Source: Bacteroidota bacterium
GTDB lineage: Bacteria; Bacteroidota; Bacteroidia; Bacteroidales; VadinHA17
Length of the DNA: 64,000 nucleotides
Assembly: GCA_011050615.1 (NCBI GenBank)
Contig: DRFJ01000015.1
Coordinates: 22,864-86,863, forward strand
Reading direction: 5' to 3'
The notes under the pieces are model-generated. The model had not been told where the DNA came from. It was given only the letters and a program-made list of their open reading frames with translations, and searched no databases. Shown one piece after another: positions 17,906 through 26,658 of the stretch. The translations under genes and the position numbers were made by a program. Within the stretch, counting starts at the first letter, position 1. Each line of letters opens with the position of its first letter.

Positions 17906-18657
17906 CAGTAAAGATTATTATAAGGTAGTTTGATCCGTTTGGTAATTATCTTCCGGTTTCTGAACCTGGTTGAATACAGGGCAATGATGTCCACATAACC
18001 TTTCCCCTGGTCAGTGTCAGGTCTCAGTTCTGCGTAACCCATTCCTGAAGACGTTGTAATATCCCGGCATTTATCGGGGTCGAAGGTTCCGTCAATAAGT
18101 GATCCCCTGTAAAACCTCACATTGACTGATTCATTACTTAGTTGCACAAACACCTTAACCACTCCCGCTTCAGTGTCTGACTGGTCTCTTATTGTATGAT
18201 TTACAGTGGGATAGTTCTCGGCATCCCTGCCATCAGGAAGGTATTCCCTCAAGCCCTGGACCCTGAGCCCGTTTTTAAAAGGGATGGTAGCCTGCACCCG
18301 TCCCGTTTTGTAATATTTTGTCTGGACACCGTGTATTTTATTTTCTTTGTATGGTGTGGCACGGTAAACCCGGCCTTCCGGGTAATACCATCTGGCAGTA
18401 TCTTCCTTCAGCCCGTTCTCATACCAGATGGTTCTTTTAAGCCTGCCGTCGTCGTAATAGTTACGGCATATGCCGTTCCTGACATCGTTCCTGAATGTTA
18501 CTTCCTTTACAAGTTTCCCCTTGTTATAATATTTCTTTACTTCTGCTTTATTTTCAGTTTCTCCCTTATCATCAGATGCTTCTCTTTTGTCGCCGGTATT
18601 CTGACAGGCTGTTGCCAGAATAAGGGCAATTGCCATATAGATTATCCTGTTTTTCAT
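17905..18657 (-). CDS. YwqK-like MORN-repeat lipoprotein
   Basis: 250 residues. A lipoprotein signal (ILATAC) is followed by four to five repeats of the form YYxDGRLKRTIWYENG (about 40-140), as in the YwqK/MORN_2 group often called antitoxin components. The C-terminal half (about 150-250) is beta-rich and unrecognised. The repeats probably form a beta-meander surface. The antitoxin label is by family name only; no toxin gene is next to it. It is coupled to the thioesterase gene by a one-base overlap. Confidence 0.72.
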   Translation of the reverse strand: MKNRIIYMAIALILATACQNTGDKREASDDKGETENKAEVKKYYNKGKLVKEVTFRNDVRNGICRNYYDDGRLKRTIWYENGLKEDTARWYYPEGRVYRATPYKENKIHGVQTKYYKTGRVQATIPFKNGLRVQGLREYLPDGRDAENYPTVNHTIRDQSDTEAGVVKVFVQLSNESVNVRFYRGSLIDGTFDPDKCRDITTSSGMGYAELRPDTDQGKGYVDIIALYSTRFRNRKIITKRIKLPYNNLY

Positions 18658-18678
18658 TCTTTTGCTTAATTTAAATTC

Positions 18679-19674
18679 TTATACTTCAGACACCTCCCTT
18701 ATATAAACCTCAAGTATTTTGGCAGGCTCAACTGCTTTAATACCAATTTTTTCCATTATGGCCGGTATAAGAACTGTTTCTCCCTTAACAAGGGCCATGC
18801 TTCCTTCTTTCCATTCCAGGCTGGCACTGCCGGCTATGCATATATAAATTACAAAACTGTCGGTTAATGAATAATCCTTGATCATATCCCGGTCGAGGTC
18901 AATAATATTGCTGGTAAAATATTTACAATCAATAATGTTTACTGTCCGGTTCCGCTCCGGCTCTGCAGAGGTCTTGTACGAGTCATATAGATTATAATCG
19001 ATGGCATCAACTGCCAGTTCTGTATGCAGTTCACGGGCTTTACCATCAAGACCCATCCTCTTCCAGTCCCATACCCTGTAGGTAATATCCGATGTTTGCT
19101 GTATCTCGGTTAATACAACTCCCTTCCCGATAGCATGAATGCGTCCCGCCGGCAGGAAGAATACATCCCCGGGTTCAGGTTTTTCAATATTAAGTTTTTC
19201 TGCTATCCTGCCATTTTCAAGAGATTTAATAAATAATTCCCTTGTCATTTCCTGATTAAATCCGGTATAAATCTTTGCATCATCATTTGCCTCCAGGACG
19301 TACCACATTTCTGTTTTCCCATAGGCATGATGTCGTTGCTTTGCCAGCTCATCAGGGGGATGGACCTGTACTGAAAGATCTTCGCCGGCATCTATAAATT
19401 TAATTAGCAGGGGGAATTCCCTCCCGAATTTTTCGAAGATTTTTTCACCTACCAGGTCACCCATGTATACTTCCACTATCTCTTCAAGGTTGTTTCCTTC
19501 GAGAAAACCGTTTGCTATAAGGGAAATATCACCCTGCACACCTGATATTTCCCAGCTTTCTCCTATTTTTGCCCCTTCAGGTGCAATTTTTCCATAATCT
19601 GTTAACAGCCTGTTGCCACCCCATACCCTTTCTTTCAGTATGGGTACAAACTTCAGGGGATATAATTTCGTCAT
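18679..19674 (-). CDS. manA: Class I mannose-6-phosphate isomerase
   Basis: 331 residues, the short cupin-type ManA. The zinc-site motif VQVHPPDELA (about 99-108), KTEMWYVL and PAGRIHAIGKG are visible, along with EIQQTSDITYRVWDW. It interconverts fructose-6-P and mannose-6-P for GDP-mannose and glycan synthesis. It diverges from udk across 75 bases that hold -7 elements facing both ways. Confidence 0.93.
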   Translation of the reverse strand: MTKLYPLKFVPILKERVWGGNRLLTDYGKIAPEGAKIGESWEISGVQGDISLIANGFLEGNNLEEIVEVYMGDLVGEKIFEKFGREFPLLIKFIDAGEDLSVQVHPPDELAKQRHHAYGKTEMWYVLEANDDAKIYTGFNQEMTRELFIKSLENGRIAEKLNIEKPEPGDVFFLPAGRIHAIGKGVVLTEIQQTSDITYRVWDWKRMGLDGKARELHTELAVDAIDYNLYDSYKTSAEPERNRTVNIIDCKYFTSNIIDLDRDMIKDYSLTDSFVIYICIAGSASLEWKEGSMALVKGETVLIPAIMEKIGIKAVEPAKILEVYIREVSEV

Positions 19675-19710
19675 AAATAAGAGGTATGCTTAATCATTAA
19701 GAGAAATTAG

Positions 19711-19718
19711 TATTTTTG
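19711..19718 (+). promoter_or_regulatory. -7 promoter element upstream of udk
   Basis: TATTTTTG matches TAnnTTTG exactly, 31 bases before the udk ATG, in the short manA/udk divergent gap. Confidence 0.45.
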
Positions 19719-19734
19719 ATTAATTTATTGAAGA

Positions 19735-19742
19735 CAAAAGTA
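19735..19742 (-). promoter_or_regulatory. -7 promoter element upstream of manA
   Basis: TACTTTTG on the minus strand fits TAnnTTTG exactly, 61 bases before the manA ATG. It lies just before the divergent udk start codon. Confidence 0.4.
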
Positions 19743-19749
19743 ATAAAAT

Positions 19750-20361
19750 ATGTTAATAGTAGGAATTGCCGGTGGTACGGGATCAGGGAAGACAACCGTT
19801 ACACGTAAGGTTATGGACCTTCTGGGCGATGAAAATGTTATTATGATACCACAGGATGCCTATTACCGGGATAACCGGCATTTACCGCTTGAAGAAAGGC
19901 AGAAGATAAATTTTGATCATCCCGGGTCGGTTGAATTCAGCTTGCTGAATAAGCATATCGACGATCTTTCCCGCGGCTACACGGTTCAGATGCCACAATA
20001 TTCATACATTACATGTACCAGGGATGACGTTTTTATCCCTGTTGAACCGGCAAGAGTAATCATAATAGAGGGCATTCTGGTTTTAACAGATGCAGACCTC
20101 AGGAGCAAAATGCGAATAAAGGCCTATGTTGATGCTGACCCTGATGACCGGCTTGCCCGTGTTATAAGCAGAGACATAGAAGAGAGGGGGCGTAACATAG
20201 AAATGGTGCTTGAAAGGTATTACGATACCGTTAAACCGTCCCATCTGCAATTCATTGAACCCACTAAAAGATATGCTGATATAATTATCCCCAGGGGTGG
20301 GGAGAATGAAGTTGCAATAGAGATGCTTGTTTCGGCTGTTGAAAAATATTTGAATTCATGA
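19750..20361 (+). CDS. udk: Uridine kinase
   Basis: 203 residues, family length. The P-loop GGTGSGKTT (about 8-16), QDAYYRD, FDHPGSVEF and IEGILVLTD are typical of uridine/cytidine kinase in the PRK-like group. It phosphorylates uridine and cytidine for pyrimidine salvage. It is followed after 68 bases by the exonuclease gene on the same strand. Confidence 0.96.
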   Translation: MLIVGIAGGTGSGKTTVTRKVMDLLGDENVIMIPQDAYYRDNRHLPLEERQKINFDHPGSVEFSLLNKHIDDLSRGYTVQMPQYSYITCTRDDVFIPVEPARVIIIEGILVLTDADLRSKMRIKAYVDADPDDRLARVISRDIEERGRNIEMVLERYYDTVKPSHLQFIEPTKRYADIIIPRGGENEVAIEMLVSAVEKYLNS

Positions 20362-20375
20362 GCTCCCTTGATCCT

Positions 20376-20403
20376 TGGCCTGATTGCTAATCAGACCAGG
20401 CCA
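20376..20403 (+). other. Nested stem-loop after udk
   Basis: TGGCCTG (20376-20382) pairs with CAGGCCA (20397-20403), and inside it CTGATT (20380-20385) can instead pair with AATCAG (20389-20394). No T-run follows, so it is not a standard terminator; it may mark the 3' end of the udk message. Confidence 0.4.
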
Positions 20404-20429
20404 GGTGGCTTAATATAATGCTGTAAGCT

Positions 20430-21167
20430 ATGAAATTACTTAGCGACATCAATCTTTCGAGAATCTTATTTCTTGATATTGAAACCGTTCCAATGGTTTC
20501 GTCTTTTGATGAACTGAGCCCTCCTTTCCAGTCCCTCTGGGAAAAGAAGTCTGCATATTTCAGAACAGAGGAAGAGGACCCGTCAGATGTTTTTGGCAGG
20601 GCAGGGATATATGCTGAATTTGGTAAAATAATTTGTATATCGCTTGGCGTCATCAGCGGCCCGGAAAATAATATGTCACTGAGACTGAAGTCATTTTATG
20701 GTCATGATGAGAAAAACCTGCTGGAAGATTTTTCACGTATGATCAATAATTTCAGCTCAAACAAAGATGCCCTGCTATGTGCCCATAACGGCAAGGAATT
20801 TGACTATCCGTATATTGCAAGACGCATGATAATCAATGGTTTAAGAATTCCTGCTATACTTGACAATGCCGGGAAGAAACCATGGGAGATACACCTGCTC
20901 GACACTATGGAACTATGGAAGTTTGGTGATTATAAGAATTACACTTCCCTGGAGCTTCTTGCAGGCCTGATGGGAGTAGCAACTCCAAAGGATGATATTG
21001 ACGGTTCAATGGTGGCTGAGATCTACTATACAAAGAAAGATATTGGAAGGATAGCCCGTTACTGTGAAAAAGATGTTATAGCCCTTACCCAGGTTTTCCT
21101 TAAATTCAGGAATAACGATCTGATTCCACCTGAGAGGATAGAATCGGTTACGGAGTACAGCACTTAG
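20430..21167 (+). CDS. PolB-type 3'-5' exonuclease domain protein
   Basis: 245 residues. DEDD exonuclease motifs are visible: LFLDIETVP (ExoI, about 12-20), CAHNGKEFDYPYI (ExoII) and ARYCEKDVIALTQ (ExoIII). It matches the stand-alone predicted 3'-5' exonuclease family related to the proofreading domain of B-family polymerases (PF10108). Its role in the cell is not established; repair or RNA trimming are possible. The 3' end overlaps the convergent esterase by four bases. Confidence 0.88.
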   Translation: MKLLSDINLSRILFLDIETVPMVSSFDELSPPFQSLWEKKSAYFRTEEEDPSDVFGRAGIYAEFGKIICISLGVISGPENNMSLRLKSFYGHDEKNLLEDFSRMINNFSSNKDALLCAHNGKEFDYPYIARRMIINGLRIPAILDNAGKKPWEIHLLDTMELWKFGDYKNYTSLELLAGLMGVATPKDDIDGSMVAEIYYTKKDIGRIARYCEKDVIALTQVFLKFRNNDLIPPERIESVTEYST

Positions 21168-21967
21168 GCAGGAAAATTTTCCCTTACAAGATTTACTATC
21201 AGTTCCGGCTTCTCTGTATGCATCCAGTGGCTTGCGTCAGCTACCTCAATGATTTCAGCAGCCGGGAACAGGCTTCTGATGGGTTCATAATCACTCTCAT
21301 TGATATAATCTGAATTCATTGCTCTGAGAAAATACACCGGGAAACCGCTTATGGCTTCAGTTCTGCCCTGTCCGGGGACATCCATACCATCAAATATATT
21401 GTCGAGGTTTTCATAAAGATTCCGGGGGTTCAGCTTCCACTCAAACTGTCCTTTACTGTTCCTCTCCAGGTTCTTCAGTAAAAGATTCCTTATCCTCACC
21501 GATGAGCTTATATCATTGAATATTCTGCCGGCTTCTTCGCGGTTCTTGAGAACTGAAGTATCCGTTTCTGTCATCCTTTCCAGTATCTGCCTGTGCAGGC
21601 TTTCAGATATGACCTGGTCCATATCTGTTTTAAAAGGTGTAATGTCTATCACAACCAGCCCTGACAGCATCCCGGGCCACTGGCTTGCAAAGAATGAAGC
21701 TGTTTTACCTCCCATGCTGTGCCCCACCAGAACAAAATTATCTATGCCGAGGCTCTTAAGCAGCTCAAAGAGGTCTTCACTCATTGCAGGGTAGGTATGC
21801 AATTTATTATGAGGTGATTTTCCATGATTCCTCTGGTCGGGCAATATAAGCCTGTAGGTATCCGAAAGTTCATTTGCTATTGAGACCCAGTTATCGGATG
21901 AGCCATATAAACCATGGAGGATAACAATGGGAAAGCCCTCACCGTATTCCCGGTAGAATAGCTTCAT
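21164..21967 (-). CDS. Alpha/beta hydrolase (YbfF-like esterase)
   Basis: 267 residues. The oxyanion HGLYGSSDNW (about 19-28), nucleophile elbow GHSMGGKT (about 83-90) and the C-terminal catalytic His in DASHWMH (about 245) give a complete Ser-Asp-His triad. The closest known type is the YbfF acyl-CoA/ester hydrolase group; no signal peptide, so cytoplasmic. The substrate is unknown. It lies 15 bases downstream of pdxJ. Confidence 0.88.
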   Translation of the reverse strand: MKLFYREYGEGFPIVILHGLYGSSDNWVSIANELSDTYRLILPDQRNHGKSPHNKLHTYPAMSEDLFELLKSLGIDNFVLVGHSMGGKTASFFASQWPGMLSGLVVIDITPFKTDMDQVISESLHRQILERMTETDTSVLKNREEAGRIFNDISSSVRIRNLLLKNLERNSKGQFEWKLNPRNLYENLDNIFDGMDVPGQGRTEAISGFPVYFLRAMNSDYINESDYEPIRSLFPAAEIIEVADASHWMHTEKPELIVNLVRENFPA

Positions 21968-21982
21968 GGGCCGTAATCTTAA

Positions 21983-22702
21983 TTATTGTTTTACGAGCAA
22001 TCTCTTGTACATACCAATGGTATTCTGAAGTCCGTAATAGAGTGCATCGGATATGAGGGCATGACCAATTGACACTTCCTTGATCCATGGTATATTTTCT
22101 GAGAAATATTTAAGGTTATCAAGATTCAGGTCATGCCCGGCATTGATGTCCAGCCCAAGCTCCCTGGCTGCTTCAGAAGCCCTGATAAAAGGGCTGATTG
22201 CTTTTTCAGGGTCAGCAGGGTAAGCTGCAGCATATGGCTCGGTATAGAGTTCAACCCTGTCGCAGCCTGTCTTTACGGCTGCTTCTATCATGGGGATACG
22301 GGTATCAATAAATATTGAAGTACGTATACCCTTATCCTTGAATATCCTTATCACCTTTTTGAGAAAGTCTGCATGTTCCACAGTATCCCATCCTGCATTT
22401 GATGTCAGGGCATCGGGAGGATCGGGGACAAGGGTGACCTGGTGGGGCTTAACCTCGCAAACCAGGCTGATAAACTTATCTGAAGGATATCCCTCTATAT
22501 TAAACTCGGTTCTTATGCCAGGCCTTATGGTTCTGACATCCCTGTAGCTTATGTGCCTTTCATCAGGCCTGGGATGAACCGTTATTCCATCAGCACCGTA
22601 GCGTTCACATTCAATTGCTGCCTTATGAACATCAGGGATATTGCCACCCCGGGCATTTCTCAGGGTGGCTATTTTGTTAATATTTACACTTAATCTTGTC
22701 AT
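21983..22702 (-). CDS. pdxJ: Pyridoxine 5'-phosphate synthase
   Basis: 239 residues. [17 protein letters not shown] at the N-terminus, [15 protein letters not shown] (about 37-51), the EGYPS segment and the [10 protein letters not shown] phosphate-binding region (about 192-201) are PdxJ hallmarks. It condenses 1-deoxyxylulose-5-P with 3-amino-2-oxopropyl phosphate to pyridoxine phosphate, the last step of DXP-dependent vitamin B6 synthesis. Confidence 0.96.
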   Translation of the reverse strand: MTRLSVNINKIATLRNARGGNIPDVHKAAIECERYGADGITVHPRPDERHISYRDVRTIRPGIRTEFNIEGYPSDKFISLVCEVKPHQVTLVPDPPDALTSNAGWDTVEHADFLKKVIRIFKDKGIRTSIFIDTRIPMIEAAVKTGCDRVELYTEPYAAAYPADPEKAISPFIRASEAARELGLDINAGHDLNLDNLKYFSENIPWIKEVSIGHALISDALYYGLQNTIGMYKRLLVKQ

Positions 22703-22770
22703 ACCTTAATTCTTCTTATGCAAATTTTCATATAAGATATGAATTAAACAACAATAAGTATTTTTTTCCG

Positions 22771-22778
22771 TACTTTTG
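22771..22778 (+). promoter_or_regulatory. -7 promoter element upstream of CBS gene
   Basis: TACTTTTG matches TAnnTTTG, 34 bases before the GTG start at 22813 and facing the CBS-nadK genes. Confidence 0.45.
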
Positions 22779-22812
22779 ATATGTAATATAGTATAAAGAA
22801 TTATTAACGGCA

Positions 22813-23478
22813 GTGCTGGCAAAAGAACTAATATCAGAAGTGGTATCTGAACTGAGGATGTCTGATACCGGGCAGAAGGCTCTCAACTGGATGGAAGTCT
22901 TCCGTATTTCACATCTGCCCATCGTTAATAATCTTGACTTCCTCGGACTCATTTCTGATACTGATATTTACGACCTGAATGATGCTGAACAACCCATTGG
23001 CAATCATAAGCTTTCTTTAATAAAACCCTTCGTGAGGCTTGATCAGCACATCTTTGATGTTATAAGCCTTGCTGCAAGGCTGAAGCTCTCCCTGGTGCCC
23101 GTGCTGGATAATCACGATCATTACAAGGGCGTAATACTGGTCGGCGACCTGATTGAGCAGCTGGCTAATATGTCGTCACTGAAAGAACCGGGCGGGCTCA
23201 TAGTACTTGATATACTGCAGAATGATTATTCACTCTCCCAGATAGCACAGATAGTTGAAAGCAATGATGCAATAATTCTGAATCTTTATATTTCATCACC
23301 ACCCGATTCAACGAGGATGGAGGTGACACTCAAGCTGAATACCAATAACCTGATGCCAGTGATCAGGACATTTGAGCGTTTTGAATATGAAGTGATGGCA
23401 TGGCATGGTGATGTAGATGATATGGATAATTTCTATTCCGACCGTTTCGAATCCTTCATGCGTTACCTGGATATTTAA
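22813..23478 (+). CDS. CBS-domain protein
   Basis: 221 residues with a GTG start (MLAKELISEVVSELRMSDTG). A CBS pair spans about 1-125 (RISHLPIVNNLDFLGLISD, LVPVLDNHDHYKGVILVGDLI). An ACT-like C-terminal half follows (about 130-215, FERFEYEV). CBS pairs bind adenosyl nucleotides. It sits 12 bases before nadK, a pairing common in Bacteroidota, so it may sense adenylates linked to NAD(P) supply; that role is inferred. Confidence 0.85.
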   Translation: MLAKELISEVVSELRMSDTGQKALNWMEVFRISHLPIVNNLDFLGLISDTDIYDLNDAEQPIGNHKLSLIKPFVRLDQHIFDVISLAARLKLSLVPVLDNHDHYKGVILVGDLIEQLANMSSLKEPGGLIVLDILQNDYSLSQIAQIVESNDAIILNLYISSPPDSTRMEVTLKLNTNNLMPVIRTFERFEYEVMAWHGDVDDMDNFYSDRFESFMRYLDI

Positions 23479-23490
23479 ATTAAATCATTA

Positions 23491-24354
23491 ATGCTTAAAG
23501 AAATTGCAATTTTCGGATCCGACAATGGTATTACCACGGCTGATTGTCTGAATAATATAATGCCTGTTCTTGAACCTCACGGGATGAATATATTATTACA
23601 TGAAAACCTCGCCAAAACATTTAACAAGGGATCATACAGGACATTTAAAAACATTTACAATGAGAATATTAAACCGGATCTCATACTCAGTGTGGGAGGC
23701 GATGGCACTTTTCTTGAGACAGTCCTGCAGGTCAGGGATTCAGGTATACCGATAGCGGGTGTAAATGCCGGCAGGATGGGTTTTCTTGCAAATATTCACG
23801 ATGATATAGCCGGTTCGCTTGAAAAGATTATAAGACGTGAATATACCCTTATCGACCGGCATCTTATTGAACTCGTCGAACCCTTTGGTGTTATGGGATC
23901 ATCAAATGTGGCACTCAATGACATAACAATACAGAAGGCCGATCTTAATATGATAAGGGTGAAGGTATTCGTGGATGATCTTTACCTGAATACTTATTGG
24001 TCAGACGGTTTGATTATTTCAACGGCCACGGGATCAACTGCATACAATATGAGCACGGGCGGACCGATACTGTCTCCTGCTGACAAAAGCATAATTATCT
24101 CCCCTCTGTCACCTCATACCCTGAGTGTCAGGCCTATAGTCCTTCCCGGCAACAGCTGCCTGCGCATGGAGGTCGAGGGCAGAAGTCCTGAATACCTTGT
24201 GACATGCGACTTCAGGTCGGTACGCCTTCCTTTCTTCAGGGAACTCGTCATATCACAGGCAGGATACACCATAAAGACTATTAACGTGGAAGGCCAGGAT
24301 TTTTTCAGTACCCTGAGAAATAAGCTCATGTGGGGAGCTGACCGCCGTAACTGA
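23491..24354 (+). CDS. nadK: NAD kinase
   Basis: 287 residues. SVGGDGTFLET (the GGDG active-site loop, about 68-78), NAGRMGFLA, and GSTAYNMSTGGPIL (the NAD-binding conserved region, about 180-193) identify it. It phosphorylates NAD to NADP. It follows the CBS gene and precedes the PorG-type barrels, in the same order as in other Bacteroidota. Confidence 0.96.
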   Translation: MLKEIAIFGSDNGITTADCLNNIMPVLEPHGMNILLHENLAKTFNKGSYRTFKNIYNENIKPDLILSVGGDGTFLETVLQVRDSGIPIAGVNAGRMGFLANIHDDIAGSLEKIIRREYTLIDRHLIELVEPFGVMGSSNVALNDITIQKADLNMIRVKVFVDDLYLNTYWSDGLIISTATGSTAYNMSTGGPILSPADKSIIISPLSPHTLSVRPIVLPGNSCLRMEVEGRSPEYLVTCDFRSVRLPFFRELVISQAGYTIKTINVEGQDFFSTLRNKLMWGADRRN

Positions 24355-24399
24355 TCTTCTTTTTGAATAATTCCTTTAGGATAGTTATTAATGGATTAT

Positions 24400-24407
24400 T
24401 ATATTTG
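24400..24407 (+). promoter_or_regulatory. -7 promoter element upstream of the porG-uppS-bamA run
   Basis: TATATTTG matches TAnnTTTG exactly and lies 27 bases before the ATG at 24435; it would drive the envelope gene block. Confidence 0.5.
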
Positions 24408-24434
24408 TAACAGTAATAACTTATACACATTATT

Positions 24435-25181
24435 ATGAAACGGGTTTTCCTGCTACTGTTTTTATTCATTTTTATGTATCCTGTTGCAAAGGGGCAGTTA
24501 TGGAAACTTCGGCGTTATGAGATTTATGGTGGGTTTGGTACTGCCCAGGTATTTGGAGATATCGGAGGATACAGCATCGGGGAGAATGCCCTGGGCTTGA
24601 AAGACCTCCTGATTAAGCAAACACGGTTTAATATGAAAGCAGGGATGAGATACAGGGCTAAAGAAAAGTTCGCACTTGCATTTGACCTGAACTACGGATT
24701 GATGCATACTTCGGATGTTAAGGGAAGCAATGAAAGCAGGGCTTATGAATCATCAATATCACTCTTCGAACCACTGGTAAAAGCTGAATATTATTTCCTT
24801 AAAAATAATGCTGAAAGCAGTTACCGGTTTATTAAGGGGGAAAAGAAATTCAACTCTGTGCTGGCACGGCTCGACGGGTATGTTTATACTGGCCTGGGAC
24901 CAGCTATCTACAAGGCCAAACCAAATGAAGCACTGGAGGAAAGAGATATTAAAAACTCAGGTGTGGCACTTGCAATTCCCATTGGCCTGGGACTTAACTA
25001 TCTGTTTAACCCGAATTCATTGATTGGATTCGACTTTGGATTAAGATATACAACTTCTGACTATATTGACGGCTATACCTCGCAATTTTCAAGCCGTAAT
25101 GACGTTTATTACTTTATGACTTTCGTTTATACTCATAAACTGAAAACATCGGAAAAAGGATTACCGTCTTTTAGGAAGTAA
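24435..25181 (+). CDS. Outer-membrane beta-barrel protein, PorG/DUF6089-like
   Basis: 248 residues. A signal peptide (MKRVFLLLFLFIFMYPVAKG-Q) is followed by alternating amphipathic strands with YEIYGGFGTAQVFGDIGG at the start, much like the DUF6089/PorG group, and a terminal aromatic-rich strand (VYYFMTFVYTHKL). It is probably an 8-stranded outer-membrane barrel. It directly precedes a second protein of similar architecture (porG) and probably arose from it by duplication. Function is unknown. Confidence 0.72.
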   Translation: MKRVFLLLFLFIFMYPVAKGQLWKLRRYEIYGGFGTAQVFGDIGGYSIGENALGLKDLLIKQTRFNMKAGMRYRAKEKFALAFDLNYGLMHTSDVKGSNESRAYESSISLFEPLVKAEYYFLKNNAESSYRFIKGEKKFNSVLARLDGYVYTGLGPAIYKAKPNEALEERDIKNSGVALAIPIGLGLNYLFNPNSLIGFDFGLRYTTSDYIDGYTSQFSSRNDVYYFMTFVYTHKLKTSEKGLPSFRK

Positions 25182-25212
25182 ATAGAGTGATAAATACGGA
25201 ATAGTGTTATTA

Positions 25213-25905
25213 ATGAAGAGGTACTTTTGGCTTGTTTTTCTGTCTGCCCTTGTTATACCTCTGAACGCTCAGAAAAATTCAGACTATGGCGTTTTCGGAG
25301 GAGTTTCATATTATATGGGGGATATTAACCCTGAAACATTCTTTTACGGGTTATCACCCGCACTTGGATTAGTCTACAGGTATAATTTTCATCCCAGGCA
25401 TGCCCTGAGAACCAATATCTTCTACGGGAGAATACGGGCAAATGACCTCGATTTCAATAACGATTTCCAGCAGACCAGGGCCGAGTCATTCCGTTCTTCC
25501 TTGCTTGAATGGGCCGTGCAGTTCGAATTTAATTTCCTGCCTTATACAACAACAGGTAAGTGGTGGGATTATTCGCCTTATTTTGCAGTTGGAGCAGGGG
25601 TCTGCCTTCTGAGCAGGGAGGGCCTGGTTATTACTCCCGTTATACCTGTTTCTGTAGGTGTCAAAGTAAATATCTATAAAAATTTGGGATTAGAGCTCGA
25701 ATATGGCGCTCGTAAAACATTTTATGATAACTTTGACGGCTTAACCGATAATATCGACCCTGATCATTATACCTGGACTCATAACAATGACTGGTATATG
25801 TTCACAGGAGTGACATTTACATGGAAAATGTTCCATAATATGCTCAGCTGCCCGGCGTATAATGAATATTGGGATGATAAAAACAAAAAAAGGAAAAGAA
25901 GGTAA
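25213..25905 (+). CDS. porG: Type IX secretion system protein PorG
   Basis: 230 residues from the ATG at 25213. It has a signal peptide ([20 protein letters not shown]) and a small outer-membrane barrel with the DUF6089 features [15 protein letters not shown] at the start and the short tail [11 protein letters not shown]. In Porphyromonas gingivalis the same gene lies just upstream of uppS-bamA-ompH and its product is a T9SS component interacting with the GldN/PorN ring. The stop codon overlaps the uppS start by one base. Confidence 0.85.
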   Translation: MKRYFWLVFLSALVIPLNAQKNSDYGVFGGVSYYMGDINPETFFYGLSPALGLVYRYNFHPRHALRTNIFYGRIRANDLDFNNDFQQTRAESFRSSLLEWAVQFEFNFLPYTTTGKWWDYSPYFAVGAGVCLLSREGLVITPVIPVSVGVKVNIYKNLGLELEYGARKTFYDNFDGLTDNIDPDHYTWTHNNDWYMFTGVTFTWKMFHNMLSCPAYNEYWDDKNKKRKRR

Positions 25906-26657
25906 TGTCTCTGAAAAACCGCATAGTTCTCAATTGCCTGCCCAGGCATGTTGCAATAATAATGGATGGTAATGGACGATGGGCATTGCAGAAAGGTAAA
26001 GACCGTAACTATGGACACAGGAAAGGTGTGGATACCGTAAGAGAGATTATCGAAACTTCAGCTGAACTGGGAATTCAGTACCTTACCTTATACGCTTTTT
26101 CCACTGAAAACTGGAACAGACCCTGGGAGGAAGTGGAAGCACTGATGGAACTGATGGTGCATTCATTGAATAATGAAACAAAAAAGCTAGTAAATAATAA
26201 TATCGTCCTGAAAGTAATTGGTGATATCGACAGGCTGTCAGCAGGAGTAAGGGAAAGCCTGGATTATACCCTTGAACAAACATCAAAGTGCAATGGTATG
26301 ACACTCATTGTTGCACTCAGTTACAGCTCTCGCTGGGAGATGGTAAAGGCTGTAAGGGATATAGCATATAAAATAAAAGAAGGGAAAATAGACCCCGCTA
26401 ACATTGATGATAAAATATTTGAAAATTACCTTACCACAAGGAATATACCCGATCCCGAATTACTGATAAGAACAAGCGGCGAAATACGTATAAGCAATTT
26501 TCTTTTGTGGCAGTTAGCATACAGCGAGTTGTACTTTACTGAAACACTTTGGCCTGATTTTGGTAAAGAAGATTTATATAAGGCCTTGATTGAATATCAG
26601 AAAAGAGAAAGAAGATTTGGAAAAACTAGCGAACAGTTGCATGAAAACGGAAACTGA
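25905..26657 (+). CDS. uppS: Isoprenyl (undecaprenyl diphosphate) transferase
   Basis: 250 residues. The cis-prenyltransferase signature [13 protein letters not shown] (catalytic Asp about 20) and [17 protein letters not shown] and [15 protein letters not shown] are all present. It builds C55 undecaprenyl diphosphate, the lipid carrier for peptidoglycan and O-antigen. It starts within the TAA of porG (TAATG) and ends one base before the bamA ATG, so it is tightly coupled to both. Confidence 0.96.
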   Translation: MSLKNRIVLNCLPRHVAIIMDGNGRWALQKGKDRNYGHRKGVDTVREIIETSAELGIQYLTLYAFSTENWNRPWEEVEALMELMVHSLNNETKKLVNNNIVLKVIGDIDRLSAGVRESLDYTLEQTSKCNGMTLIVALSYSSRWEMVKAVRDIAYKIKEGKIDPANIDDKIFENYLTTRNIPDPELLIRTSGEIRISNFLLWQLAYSELYFTETLWPDFGKEDLYKALIEYQKRERRFGKTSEQLHENGN

Positions 26658-26658
26658 T

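Noticed and set aside
17905..18657. YwqK-like lipoprotein as half of a toxin-antitoxin pair
   Set aside because: It is exported, has no adjacent toxin-like gene, and is coupled to a thioesterase and EngB.
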